Notes: generated by a model from the letters alone, not told the origin. A stretch of DNA of 43,954 bases from Nanobdellota archaeon (GCA_018220985.1 JAAOXS010000023.1:1-43954), one strand, 5' to 3'. Counted from the stretch's first letter, positions 8,571-19,051 are shown. Translations and numbers: made by a program.

Positions 8571-10234
8571 TTCTCACCTTCTTTCTTCTCTTCAGCAGGC
8601 TTTTCCCCTTCCTCTTTCTTAGGCGCTTCTTTCTTATCCTTACCACCATCCTCTTTTGAACCGCCTTTCTTAACCAAACCTTTAAGCTTATTCGGAATTG
8701 ACTTAATTTTTTCAGGTAATGATTTTTTTGTAGCTTCCTTTACTTTTTCATTTTTTTCTTTTTCTTCCTGACGCTCCTTAACTTCTTTAACAACATTGTC
8801 AGATTGTAATTTCACACCTTTCTCACCTAACTGGTCTTTAATACTATTAAGACGCTCTTCACTTTTTGACTTTATTTCATCAAAAGAATCCTGAGAAATC
8901 TTACCTGACTTAAATTCCCCCTCAATAGATTCCAAAAACATACGCGTACGCTCCATTTTTTCCATTAAACCTTTAACAGTCTCAGCTTCCATTTTCTTTT
9001 TAACTTGCTCCATTAATTCAGGCCCTTTAATACCACCCTCGCGCAAACGAACAACCACACCAGGAGGCTCAACTTCCCTCCGAATATTCTTCATTATTTC
9101 AGTAGCGTACACACCCATCAACCTATCAAACTTCTTTCGAGAATAATGATTGTAAATAATTAAAGTAATCATAAAAATAACAAATAATAATACAAAACCA
9201 ATAATAACAGCAACATTTGAAACGCCACTTACTAAATTAGAACTTTCAAAAGAAAGTTCTCTTGATTCTCTTAAAATTTCATTAGCATTTGATAGCGCTA
9301 AAGACGCTTCAGTATAACGCGCTGAGCGCAAATACTGGCGTGCAAATTCAATCTGAACCTCCGCTTCAGAAACAAAACGTAAAGCTTCAGTAGCATTCTT
9401 TCCTTCAAGAATTAATTTTTGAATCTCCAAACGATAATCAGCAATTTCCAACTCCAATAAATTAATATCATAATTGATTAGTTCATGTTGCCCTGAAAAC
9501 GTGTGAAGAGAAAACTCGTGATAATTCCATTCACCTTCAGAAGTTACAACCATCAATGTAAAAGGATAATCAGCAGTCTCAGCATCAGGTAAAATGGAAA
9601 TTTCCATTGTGAATGATAATTCTTGAGCTGGATTGAATTCAGGATAGCTTAATGGAGCAATAGTGAACCAGTCAGAATTCGAACCTTCAACCAAAAAAGA
9701 AACATTATGATACGTATCATCACCCGTATTTTTTATTTTTGGACGAACATACTTTGGCTTGCCTTTTTCAGCAGTTATATCTTTCTCAATATTGGATATT
9801 TGAATAGTTTCTATTAGTGTACTTTGACTTTTGGGCAGAACATAAAAACTTGCACCTGTAGAAACAGCAGTAGATGATTCATCGAAATTAACACTAACCC
9901 TCAAATAATAATTTTGAGAAATTTGTGTTGAAAAAATATAAATTTCACGGTCAAGCGTCTTACTGTAAGGCGCATCCCCTGTTGATAATGTTGAAGATTC
10001 ATACGCCCACCGTTTTCCATCTTCAGATTCAACCCAATAAGAAATAACACCCTTACTCGCGTTCCCAGAAGTTTTATTTATGTTAATTGTAAAAGGTAAA
10101 AAATCTCCTTGATAAACTTTAACATTACCTAACTCAATTGATATAATACCATCAGAAACTTCTGAAAAAACAGGGTTTACACATGTAAAAAACAACAAGA
10201 CTACCACCACTAAAAATGATTTTTTCATCCCCAA
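8567..10234 (-). CDS. Type I membrane protein: Ig-like (NEW3-type) ectodomain, helical hairpin, TM, long charged cytoplasmic tail
   Basis: Signal peptide, beta-rich ectodomain, INLLELEIADYRLEIQKLILEGKNATEALRFVSEAEVQIEFARQYLRSARYTEASLALSNA helical segment, TM VAVIIGFVLLFVIFMITLIIYNHY, Lys/Glu-rich tail. Confidence 0.7.
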   Translation of the reverse strand: MGMKKSFLVVVVLLFFTCVNPVFSEVSDGIISIELGNVKVYQGDFLPFTININKTSGNASKGVISYWVESEDGKRWAYESSTLSTGDAPYSKTLDREIYIFSTQISQNYYLRVSVNFDESSTAVSTGASFYVLPKSQSTLIETIQISNIEKDITAEKGKPKYVRPKIKNTGDDTYHNVSFLVEGSNSDWFTIAPLSYPEFNPAQELSFTMEISILPDAETADYPFTLMVVTSEGEWNYHEFSLHTFSGQHELINYDINLLELEIADYRLEIQKLILEGKNATEALRFVSEAEVQIEFARQYLRSARYTEASLALSNANEILRESRELSFESSNLVSGVSNVAVIIGFVLLFVIFMITLIIYNHYSRKKFDRLMGVYATEIMKNIRREVEPPGVVVRLREGGIKGPELMEQVKKKMEAETVKGLMEKMERTRMFLESIEGEFKSGKISQDSFDEIKSKSEERLNSIKDQLGEKGVKLQSDNVVKEVKERQEEKEKNEKVKEATKKSLPEKIKSIPNKLKGLVKKGGSKEDGGKDKKEAPKKEEGEKPAEEKKEGEK

Positions 10235-10266
10235 AATATATTCAGGAAAACAATATTATTAAAGGT

Positions 10267-11904
10267 TTAGATAACTCCAGGACCCTCTTTTCTAAGATTG
10301 TTTAAGTACTTATTAAACAATGTTTTTTTACGTAAAAAAAACAAACCTGCAAATAAAAAAACTATGAATAACATTATTAAAAAAATAAAAGAATTATCCG
10401 AATTCTTTTCGGAAAAATACGCGTCAAACAATAATAAACTTTCATTAAGAACGATATCCACTTTCTCTTTAGCAAGGTATAAATCACTATTAACATGATT
10501 TGAAGCTTCGTCAAGAAGTATTTTCAATTCACTTATCTTAAAAACGTCTTCATCACTCTCCGAATTTGATAAAATATTATTCTCAAATATTGATAACATA
10601 ATGCTTAAATCACTGATTTCTTGAATTAATATTTCAGCATTAAGTTCTGAAGATTTAACATTAATAACCAATGATTCTTCACCCCGAGTATTTCTAACTT
10701 TAAGAATAATAAAACCTTCAGAAGAATTATCAGAAAAAAGTTTTACTAGAAAAGGAACAGTTATTCCCGAATCTAAATTTGAATAATATTTTGGGAAAAA
10801 ACTTGTAGAAAAATCAGTTGAAGTTTGTTCAAGTTTAAGTATGGTTGAAGGGAATTCATCACTAACAGAAATAACAAAAAAATGGTCTAATCCAATAGGA
10901 ATTCTTGAAAAATTACTATATTGCACAGTGAGACCTGTAAAAGTTGTTTCACAAGAACTTCGTGGATAAACTTCAACAAAAACTTTGACAATATCTTCAA
11001 AACCAAGATGAGATATTAATAATTCTGATTCATAACTTCCAGGAGATAATTCTTGAATTTCAAAACGAATATCTTTATACTCTTCAGATTCTAAAACAAT
11101 TTTATTTGAAATAATTGAAATTATAGAATTTGAAGGAAAAACACTAATGTTTAATTCTTCGAAACCCCCATTTTTTAAACGAATAGTTGAAAAATCCTTT
11201 TTATCAGGACATGTCTCAATGTAAGAATGTTGAGGCTCAACTAAAAGAAAAGGCCCTTTTCTCTCATCAAGTTTTAATAAAATACTTTTTTCAGAATTGA
11301 AAAGATTAAATGATATTTCTTTATTCTCATAAACATTACTATCAGTTATTAAAGTATATACGCCCAATGGTAAAAAATTAGAAAACCAGTAACCTTTATT
11401 AACGACACCAAAATCAACAATTTCTCCTTCAGAATTTAATAACGAAATGTTAAACGTGTGTGGGACTTCCTCACTAAATAATGATTCAACAACCAACCTA
11501 CCTAATTCAGTTCTAACAGTTACTGAAATATTCAAAACCAAAAATTGACCTTTAAAACTTGTTAATCTAATACTACCATTATACACACCCTCAGATGTTT
11601 CTTCAGGGATATTAATCTTAAATGAAACTTTTTGAGATTCTTGCGATGAAATCAAAAAATAAGTATCAAAAAAATTTATCCAATGTTCAAGTTCTCCAGC
11701 AGAAAACACTGTAAAACTTGTTGATTCATTACCTGAAAAAGCATTTATGTAAATTTCAAAATTAGTTGATGATTTTGGAATCATTGTTAATTCTATTGGA
11801 CTTTGTTCAAAAACAAGAATGGGCTCCTCTGCTTTTGCAATTAAAATCATTTGAAATATTACAAATAAAAACGAAATTATCTTAATTTTTTTAGCATCCA
11901 CCAT
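10267..11904 (-). CDS. Type I membrane protein with Ig-like ectodomain, juxtamembrane helical segment and C-terminal TM
   Basis: N-terminal hydrophobic signal; beta-rich ectodomain; ISELKILLDEASNHVNSDLYLAKEKVDIVLNESLLLFDAYF helical segment; TM NSFIFLIMLFIVFLFAGLFFL and basic tail. Confidence 0.7.
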   Translation of the reverse strand: MVDAKKIKIISFLFVIFQMILIAKAEEPILVFEQSPIELTMIPKSSTNFEIYINAFSGNESTSFTVFSAGELEHWINFFDTYFLISSQESQKVSFKINIPEETSEGVYNGSIRLTSFKGQFLVLNISVTVRTELGRLVVESLFSEEVPHTFNISLLNSEGEIVDFGVVNKGYWFSNFLPLGVYTLITDSNVYENKEISFNLFNSEKSILLKLDERKGPFLLVEPQHSYIETCPDKKDFSTIRLKNGGFEELNISVFPSNSIISIISNKIVLESEEYKDIRFEIQELSPGSYESELLISHLGFEDIVKVFVEVYPRSSCETTFTGLTVQYSNFSRIPIGLDHFFVISVSDEFPSTILKLEQTSTDFSTSFFPKYYSNLDSGITVPFLVKLFSDNSSEGFIILKVRNTRGEESLVINVKSSELNAEILIQEISDLSIMLSIFENNILSNSESDEDVFKISELKILLDEASNHVNSDLYLAKEKVDIVLNESLLLFDAYFSEKNSDNSFIFLIMLFIVFLFAGLFFLRKKTLFNKYLNNLRKEGPGVI

Positions 11905-13778
11905 GTTAAAAACCTCTTCTTAATAATTGAATTATATTCTATTAATTTATTTTTTTTCTTAAATAATATAAAAATAAAAAACATAATTAACACGCTAAAA
12001 ATTAAATAAACTAATAAATAATTTTGTTTCTCAATTGAAAAATTTTTTATTAAATCCACGAAAATAGTGAAATCTTCAGCAATTGCTCCAAGCCAAGCGT
12101 TTGCAATAAGTATATTCTCCGCGTCAAGAGCTGCTTCAACAGCAATAAGTTTTTCTTCAATTAAATTCAAATAATTCTCAGCATAAATCGTATCTCCACC
12201 CTCAATTTTAAATTTGTTAATCTGATTTTTAAAAGCATTAAAAGAAGAATTAAAATCTAAATATTCTTCGCGTAATTCATTAATAGTAAGTTCATCACTT
12301 ATAACTTCGTACACTAAAGTTCGAATAGTGCTATACGTTTGCGTTGTTAATTTAAGACTAATGTCCTTTATATTTGTCTCACTTAAAGGTTCAAGTTCTA
12401 TTAAAAAGTTTTTAGACTCGTTAATTTTTAACTCAGTATACTTATCCGGAAAAATAGAAACAGAAATGTTTTCAAAATTTTCAGCTGACAATCTTATATC
12501 AGTTAAATCAACTTCACCATCATTTTTAACACTTAAAAAAAATCGCTTAGAGTAACCCATTTTAACTATAATCCTACTCAAATCTTCTTCAGCAATGCTT
12601 GTTAATCCTTGACTTAATTCAAAATAAGTATTATTCACATTTATAAACAAATTAACAGAAGGTTTAGGTAAAGAAATTAACGTAATATTTCTTAAATCAG
12701 TAACTTCTGAAGAACCTGTTGAATCAGGTGAAAAATCACCAACCAAAACAGTTATTGGTAATGACGCATCAGACCATTTTGCATCTGCCTCAATATAACC
12801 TCCATAAATACCTCCATCCCACTTAGCTAAAACATAAATTGACACATTAACATATGACCCTGGAGCAATTTCATCAATTTCAGTATTACCCACAATCCTA
12901 AATAATTGATTATCCGTAGAATTAAGGTTTATATTTGTTTCAATACCAGTACCAACATTAGTTAATGCAACTTGAATAACGCCATCTTGCAATAAATTAA
13001 AAGTCATATATAATTGATCTGGCAACCACTCAAGTTTTGGTGTTCCCTTAAGTTCAGATGATAGTTTATGTAAAGCTTCTGAAATTTTAACACTATAACC
13101 TTTCAGCATATAACCCGTTTTTCTTATACTAAAAAGCAAATAATCATTATAATCATAAAAATGAGTATAATATATTCCATTCTCATCAGTATAACCTCGT
13201 TCATTAACACTCATATTAAAATAAACAGTTACTTTTGCGTTCTCTAAAGGTTGCCCTGCATTATCAGTGACGTTCACAAGAACACGACCAATTGAATCAT
13301 TAACTATTTGAATAGTTATATTAGTATAATTAGAAATACCTGATTCAACAACTGTAACATTAAATAACCCATTATAATTCCCTAACGTAAAATTAAAAAA
13401 AGTATCATCACTTGAATTAGTATTATTATGATCGTCTACGTAAAAAGAATCAATGTATAACGTATAATAATGCGTTTCATTAATTGAAAATGAATCTTCC
13501 CAACGAGAAAGATCACAAATTTGAGTTATGTTATCAGTAAAATTAAAAATAACATTTGTTTTCTTATTTCCCTCATATGCTGAAATATCAAATTTTCTAT
13601 AATCACTTGTACCTGGAAGCATTTTTATAAGAATTTCATCATACCCTAACAGAAAAGAATACGGTTTTTTTAATACTACCGTTGTTAAAGGTACGTTAGC
13701 AGAGTAATCAATACTACTAACAATATTAAATAAAAGAAATAAACTGACCAATAAAAGAATGCTTATTCTATACTTCAT
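11877..13778 (-). CDS. Type I membrane protein with carboxypeptidase-regulatory-like/Ig-like domains, helical segment and C-terminal TM
   Basis: Signal ISILLLVSLFLLFNIVSS; GRVLVNVTDNAGQPLENAKVTVYFNMSVNERGYTDENGIYYTHF; helical INELREEYLDFNSSFNAF...AENYLNLIEEKLIAVEAALDAENILIANAWL; TM YLLVYLIFSVLIMFFIFILF, basic tail. Confidence 0.7.
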   Translation of the reverse strand: MKYRISILLLVSLFLLFNIVSSIDYSANVPLTTVVLKKPYSFLLGYDEILIKMLPGTSDYRKFDISAYEGNKKTNVIFNFTDNITQICDLSRWEDSFSINETHYYTLYIDSFYVDDHNNTNSSDDTFFNFTLGNYNGLFNVTVVESGISNYTNITIQIVNDSIGRVLVNVTDNAGQPLENAKVTVYFNMSVNERGYTDENGIYYTHFYDYNDYLLFSIRKTGYMLKGYSVKISEALHKLSSELKGTPKLEWLPDQLYMTFNLLQDGVIQVALTNVGTGIETNINLNSTDNQLFRIVGNTEIDEIAPGSYVNVSIYVLAKWDGGIYGGYIEADAKWSDASLPITVLVGDFSPDSTGSSEVTDLRNITLISLPKPSVNLFINVNNTYFELSQGLTSIAEEDLSRIIVKMGYSKRFFLSVKNDGEVDLTDIRLSAENFENISVSIFPDKYTELKINESKNFLIELEPLSETNIKDISLKLTTQTYSTIRTLVYEVISDELTINELREEYLDFNSSFNAFKNQINKFKIEGGDTIYAENYLNLIEEKLIAVEAALDAENILIANAWLGAIAEDFTIFVDLIKNFSIEKQNYLLVYLIFSVLIMFFIFILFKKKNKLIEYNSIIKKRFLTWWMLKKLR

Positions 13779-13780
13779 AT

Positions 13781-14407
13781 TTATTTATTTGTAATTCGCG
13801 AATTATTAATTTTCCTTTTTAGAATAATAAACCCTACAAAAAAAGTTATCACCAAAATCATTAAAAAAAAATAAAAAATAAAATCATCAAAAAGGTAATT
13901 AAAATATGATAATTTATTAATAATTTTAACATCAATTACTAATTCTGTTTGTATGCCTGGAATTATTAAACCAGAATCCAACGGGCAAAAAGCATTAGCT
14001 GTTAATATTATTTGTTTTGAAGTACTAACTATTTCATTTTTATGTGCGCGAATAGTCACATACACCTCTTCTGAGGGTATTGGTATACCAGTTAATGGAT
14101 GAGGAACACTTGATTGTGATGAAGAAAAGTTAGGGCGTAATACTATATCATTTTCTTTATTAAGATTCACACTAATAAACAAATCAGTTTCTTCAAAAGA
14201 AATATTAACTAATGTTAAACCAGTGCCATAATAATTATACATACTCCAAGGAATAATAACTTCACCACCTGGAAAAATACTTATCTGAGTGTGTAATGGA
14301 GTACTACCAAAACTACATTTCGGCATTTCCTCTGCAAAAGCAAAACTTACAAAAAATAAAACAAACCCTAACAAAAATTTTCTAAACATTTTCTCAATAA
14401 GTACCAT
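13781..14407 (-). CDS. Small membrane-anchored secreted protein with one Ig-like domain
   Basis: Signal LLGFVLFFVSFAFA; beta-rich ectodomain; C-terminal TM FIFYFFLMILVITFFVGFIILKRKINN. Confidence 0.6.
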   Translation of the reverse strand: MVLIEKMFRKFLLGFVLFFVSFAFAEEMPKCSFGSTPLHTQISIFPGGEVIIPWSMYNYYGTGLTLVNISFEETDLFISVNLNKENDIVLRPNFSSSQSSVPHPLTGIPIPSEEVYVTIRAHKNEIVSTSKQIILTANAFCPLDSGLIIPGIQTELVIDVKIINKLSYFNYLFDDFIFYFFLMILVITFFVGFIILKRKINNSRITNK

Positions 14408-15692
14408 TAACTTTTACATTAATAGTTGAAGTATAATTTCCCTCCTCCAAATAACGATTAAGATATAACCACCAATAAACAGAATAAGTTGAATTTCCCT
14501 CATTAACAAATTCATCAACAACGTTAAAATCTGAAACCATTTGCGTTTTATTCCCATCACTCGAATTAGAATATGAAAGATTGCCACTACCAATTATAAT
14601 AGTACCATTTGATGTTAGAAAAGTAAGATCCTGACTGCTTAACCAAATACTTAAAGGAAAATTTGCTTCAATTGAAATGTTCATTGGAAAACCTTCAACA
14701 TTATTTGAACAAAAAGTATTATTCCCTGCATTCGCTTGAGCGAATTCATCATTAGGGTATAATAAACCAAAACAAATTGGCACACCAGATAATGTTACAA
14801 TCAAAACATCATCCCTAACTAAAACAGGAATATTAGGTGAAGGTGTTTCTTCACCAATATTTCCATTTGAATCATTAACCCATGAATTATTAATATATAA
14901 CGTGCCATATTCAGAACCGACAAATAAATTTGTTTCATAAGTACTATTTCCTCCACCACAATTACTTGTAGTATTACTTGTGGAAACATTTACAACAATC
15001 CCATTTGGGTATGTTGCTGTAATCCACGTTTGACTTATATTATATGTTCCTTTTATCACAGTGTGGTTAACACATATTGTTTTGTTAGGAGCAATTCCAG
15101 TAATGTTTACATCAGTTCCACTAATAATCGGATCACTAGTGTTATAAGTTAAATAAACCTCAACACCATCAACCATTATTATATCACCTAACTCAGCGTC
15201 TGTTGTACTCAGAACTAAATATTGTAATTTAACTCTAAAATTATTAACATGAGAAATTGTTGAAACGCTAGTTGAATAATTACCATACGTGCTTAATGAA
15301 AAAATAGGTTGTAAATTATCAACACTTATCCAAGATGACCCCCCATTTAATGAATAACTAAGTTTCACATAATCATCAGCCCAACTAATACTCGTATTCA
15401 ATCTTATTGCAAATTCAAGAGATAATATATCAATATTTTCTAACAAAATATCCTCAAAAGAAATACCATACGCTTCCCAACCCTGAAATATATTATTACT
15501 TTGAGTTGATTGCAAAATAGCTACGGAATCATCAAAAGACCCTAATAAATTTTCGGGATTTGTAATTTGTATTTGTTGTATGACATACGAATCATTAATG
15601 TACAAAGTAGTGTACTCAACAATAGCATTACCCAAACTTATGATTAACAATACTAATGGCAAAACCAAAAATAAAAACAACACCCCCCTCAT
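14394..15692 (-). CDS. Secreted sequon-rich protein without C-terminal TM
   Basis: Signal LFLFLVLPLVLLIISLGNAIVEYT; many N-x-S/T sequons; overlaps downstream gene start by 14 nt. Confidence 0.6.
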   Translation of the reverse strand: MRGVLFLFLVLPLVLLIISLGNAIVEYTTLYINDSYVIQQIQITNPENLLGSFDDSVAILQSTQSNNIFQGWEAYGISFEDILLENIDILSLEFAIRLNTSISWADDYVKLSYSLNGGSSWISVDNLQPIFSLSTYGNYSTSVSTISHVNNFRVKLQYLVLSTTDAELGDIIMVDGVEVYLTYNTSDPIISGTDVNITGIAPNKTICVNHTVIKGTYNISQTWITATYPNGIVVNVSTSNTTSNCGGGNSTYETNLFVGSEYGTLYINNSWVNDSNGNIGEETPSPNIPVLVRDDVLIVTLSGVPICFGLLYPNDEFAQANAGNNTFCSNNVEGFPMNISIEANFPLSIWLSSQDLTFLTSNGTIIIGSGNLSYSNSSDGNKTQMVSDFNVVDEFVNEGNSTYSVYWWLYLNRYLEEGNYTSTINVKVNGTY

Positions 15693-15708
15693 ATTAAGTT
15701 ATTAATGA

Positions 15709-17502
15709 TTACTTATTTTTAAGCTCTTTCTTAACAAGTTCAGCAAGTTTTTTCCCATCAACTTTACCCCTAAACTCTTTCATTAATTCACCCATAACAA
15801 CTGCAAAACCTTTAACACCACATTTTTTAACAACTTGCTTAACTTTACGATTTACCAATAAATCACTTATTGATTCATAAGAATTAATAGCTGTTTCAAC
15901 AGAGTTTCCATTTAAGACAACAGAAATTATATCCCTAACAGCTTCTTTACTAATTTTACCTTGCTTCAACGCACTGAAAATTTTTTTGTAATCCTCCTTA
16001 TTTAATTTATCTTTCCCGAAAAGAATTGTTGAAGCAATAATACGCGCATTACCAAATTCGCTGAATAAATCTTCAAACAAACTGATTTCACGGGATTTCA
16101 TGATTTGACTTGCTAACTCTTTTGTTAAACCATTACCAATTAAAGTTTTTAATTCGTTCTCAGGAGTCTGAGGGAGAGACGAATAAATATCCTTCAAATA
16201 ATCTTCAGATATTATAAATGGTTTTAAATCAGTCTCAGGATATAATCTCGCGGCACCAGGCATAGGTCTCAAAAAAGTTGTTGTTCCATTTTGAAGAGCG
16301 TTACGAACTTCTTTAGGAACACCTTTAAAACAAGCTAAAGCCCTTTCAAAAACAGATTTCAAAGATTCCCTAGCAACTATTTCATCAGCAATAACAATAA
16401 CAAACCCATCATTTTTTTTGCATAACAACATCTTCTCAAGAATTATAACATTATTAATCCCATAACGCGGAAGTTCATCAGAATGAATAATCCCTTTAAC
16501 ACCACCATAAATTTTAGCGTAATCAGAAAATTCCGTTCCTAAACGCTGATCAGGATTAATTTCTTTACCAATCAAACCTTTAAAACCTGAAAGCTTAATA
16601 GCATAACATTCTTTACCACCAATAATTTTACTTTTAGAATTAACAAACAATTTTGAAACATTTATCATATTAAAAACGGGCTTCTTATTCTTCTTAATTT
16701 CAGATTTTATTTTTAAAAGCTCTTGCTGCCTAATTATTTCATTATCAATAACTTTAGGCATACTACGTAAATCTTGAACACCCTTAATTTCAACTCTTTC
16801 ACCACCACGAATTGAAACATTAACATCCTGACGAATAGTTCCAATGCCCCTCATAGCTTTACGAGTCATACGAGTTATTAAACCAATTTTTTCAGCTGTT
16901 TCTTTAGCGTGCTGAGCACTAACAATATCTGGCTCAGTTCTTAATTCAATTAATGGAATTCCAAGACGATCCAACCTGTAAAAAACGCTTTTTGACGTCT
17001 CTTTTATTTTACGAGCAGCATCCTCCTCCAAATATAAATAAGTTATCCTAACTTTCCCTTCACTTGTTTCCACAAAACCATTTTCAGCAATAAGAGCTGT
17101 TCTCTGAAAACCACTTGTATTACTCCCATCAACAACTGTTTTTCTCATAACAAAAAATTCATCAATAGGAGTCATATTCGTCATTAAAGCCACTTGCAAA
17201 GCAGTTGTTAAAGCTTCAGAATTCACTTTGTGAGGTGGCTCCTCATCAATCTCAACTAAACAATTTTCATTATTGTAACCCTCATAAACAAAAGTTTTAT
17301 TTTTTATCTCCTCAAGCTTAGCTGCAACATCCACTTCACCTAATTCACCAGCAACAGGAGTAAGTTTTCGTTTAACACGATAATCAGGCTCATCAAACCT
17401 TAAAATTGAGGGGCATGGACAAAAAAGTTTACCAACATTTAATTGAACATGAATTTCAAGACCGCACTTAAAACCAATTTTTTTATAATCAATTCCCATC
17501 AT
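15709..17502 (-). CDS. gatE: Glutamyl-tRNA(Gln) amidotransferase subunit E
   Basis: GFKCGLEIHVQLNVGKLFCPCPS, RGIGTIRQDVNVSIRGGERVEIKGVQDL, RPMPGAARLYPETDLKP; YqeY-like tail. Directly downstream of gatD. Confidence 0.97.
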   Translation of the reverse strand: MMGIDYKKIGFKCGLEIHVQLNVGKLFCPCPSILRFDEPDYRVKRKLTPVAGELGEVDVAAKLEEIKNKTFVYEGYNNENCLVEIDEEPPHKVNSEALTTALQVALMTNMTPIDEFFVMRKTVVDGSNTSGFQRTALIAENGFVETSEGKVRITYLYLEEDAARKIKETSKSVFYRLDRLGIPLIELRTEPDIVSAQHAKETAEKIGLITRMTRKAMRGIGTIRQDVNVSIRGGERVEIKGVQDLRSMPKVIDNEIIRQQELLKIKSEIKKNKKPVFNMINVSKLFVNSKSKIIGGKECYAIKLSGFKGLIGKEINPDQRLGTEFSDYAKIYGGVKGIIHSDELPRYGINNVIILEKMLLCKKNDGFVIVIADEIVARESLKSVFERALACFKGVPKEVRNALQNGTTTFLRPMPGAARLYPETDLKPFIISEDYLKDIYSSLPQTPENELKTLIGNGLTKELASQIMKSREISLFEDLFSEFGNARIIASTILFGKDKLNKEDYKKIFSALKQGKISKEAVRDIISVVLNGNSVETAINSYESISDLLVNRKVKQVVKKCGVKGFAVVMGELMKEFRGKVDGKKLAELVKKELKNK

Positions 17503-17511
17503 TTTTTTTTT

Positions 17512-18810
17512 TTAATACAGAAAAGTCTTGTACAAAGATTTCTTATTTATTTCACCTACCAAATTAGTTTTCATTAAACGCTCAACATCTTTTCGCTTAC
17601 TTGTTTGCCCTAAAACCCAAGCTAGCTTAATGTAAGCAGTTTCAGGAAGCATGTCACCACCATTAATAACACCCAAATCATTAAGCTTTCTTAAACCTGA
17701 ATAAACAAGCTCATTAGTCCGCCCGTACAAACATTGCGAAGTCTGAACGAAAAACAATTTTTTACAATATTTTTCAATAATTGGAATCCAATCCTCATGC
17801 ACATGACCAAAACCAGTGCCTTCAAAAACAATTCCCTTAACCCCATTTTTAACATGAAAATCAATAATTCTAGGGTCAGAATTCGGATACGCCTTAATTA
17901 ACGCAACTCCATTAAATAAACACGCATTTACTTCAGTACACCCACCGCGCTTACGGTAATGTTTATTAAGAATTTCTAATTGGCCGCTCGGCCAAATTTT
18001 TGCTAAGGGTTCATCATTAACTGGTCTGAAAGCATCTCTGCGTTCAGTGTGCATTTTCCTAACTTTTGTACCACGAATTGCTAAACAATAATCATCATCG
18101 CTTGAACCGTGCATTACAACACTAACTTCAGCAATATCACTTAAACAATAGTGAACTGCGCATAACAAGTTTTGAACACCGTCAGCGCTACCCCTATCAC
18201 TTGAGCGCTGAGCGCCAACAATTGCAATTGGTTTTTCAAGATTATTAAACATGAAAGAAAGCGCTGCAGACGTGTAATGCAATGTATCAGTACCATGAGT
18301 TATTATTATGCCATCATATTTTTTTATTTCCTTTCCAATTATTTTTGCAAGCTCTGAGTAATGAGAAAACATCATATTCTCACTCATCACGTTAAAAGGC
18401 TGTAAAATTTTAAGATTAGAAATTTTAGAAATTTCAGGATTCATACTCAAAAAATCTTCAGGTTTTGAAAGAGCTATAACACCACCGGTTTCATAATCAA
18501 CTCTTGAAGCAATAGTTCCGCCAGTTGCGATTAAAAGAATTGTTGGAAGCTGATTCTTACTTTTCATAGTGCGAGTTATTGTTTTTGTTTTTTTACTTTT
18601 CTTTACCAAGCATATTTCCTTAATTTTACTAAAACTGATTCCAACATTGTAACCATTATCCAATTTTAAAACAAGCGATAATGGATTATCCTCAAAACTA
18701 GGCATCAACCTACCACTAAGCGTTTTAGAAGAAGTAATAACCTTTATTTCATCTGGAACATTTATTTTTCCTATGGAAAGTTTTCTTATTTTCTGCGAAT
18801 ACGAAACCAT
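17512..18810 (-). CDS. gatD: Glutamyl-tRNA(Gln) amidotransferase subunit D (asparaginase-like)
   Basis: LLIATGGTIASRVDYETGGV, IIITHGTDTLHYTSAALSF, GAQRSSDRGSADG. Confidence 0.97.
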   Translation of the reverse strand: MVSYSQKIRKLSIGKINVPDEIKVITSSKTLSGRLMPSFEDNPLSLVLKLDNGYNVGISFSKIKEICLVKKSKKTKTITRTMKSKNQLPTILLIATGGTIASRVDYETGGVIALSKPEDFLSMNPEISKISNLKILQPFNVMSENMMFSHYSELAKIIGKEIKKYDGIIITHGTDTLHYTSAALSFMFNNLEKPIAIVGAQRSSDRGSADGVQNLLCAVHYCLSDIAEVSVVMHGSSDDDYCLAIRGTKVRKMHTERRDAFRPVNDEPLAKIWPSGQLEILNKHYRKRGGCTEVNACLFNGVALIKAYPNSDPRIIDFHVKNGVKGIVFEGTGFGHVHEDWIPIIEKYCKKLFFVQTSQCLYGRTNELVYSGLRKLNDLGVINGGDMLPETAYIKLAWVLGQTSKRKDVERLMKTNLVGEINKKSLYKTFLY

Positions 18811-18990
18811 AATTATTGTATAATCTTTTAAAGCATTTTAAGTTTTTCAGAAACCAGTATACAGTGTTACAGAAATATATTTAAACAGTTATTAGCCAAA
18901 GAATAATTAGAGCATTATTTTTTATGACAGTAATAACTTTCTTCCAAATTTTCAAAACAATTATTTAAGTGTATATGTTAACACACATAA

Positions 18991-19020
18991 ATGCTTTTTA
19001 TAGGGAACGTAATAACGTTC
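18991..19020 (+). promoter_or_regulatory. Putative ftsZ promoter/leader: TATA-like atgctttttata followed by gaacgt-aata-acgttc inverted repeat
   Basis: TATA-like tract ~18991-19002 and inverted repeat 19005-19010/19015-19020 in the gatD/ftsZ divergent intergenic region. Confidence 0.4.
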
Positions 19021-19051
19021 AAATATATAACCATTATGGTTTTAAAAAAAA

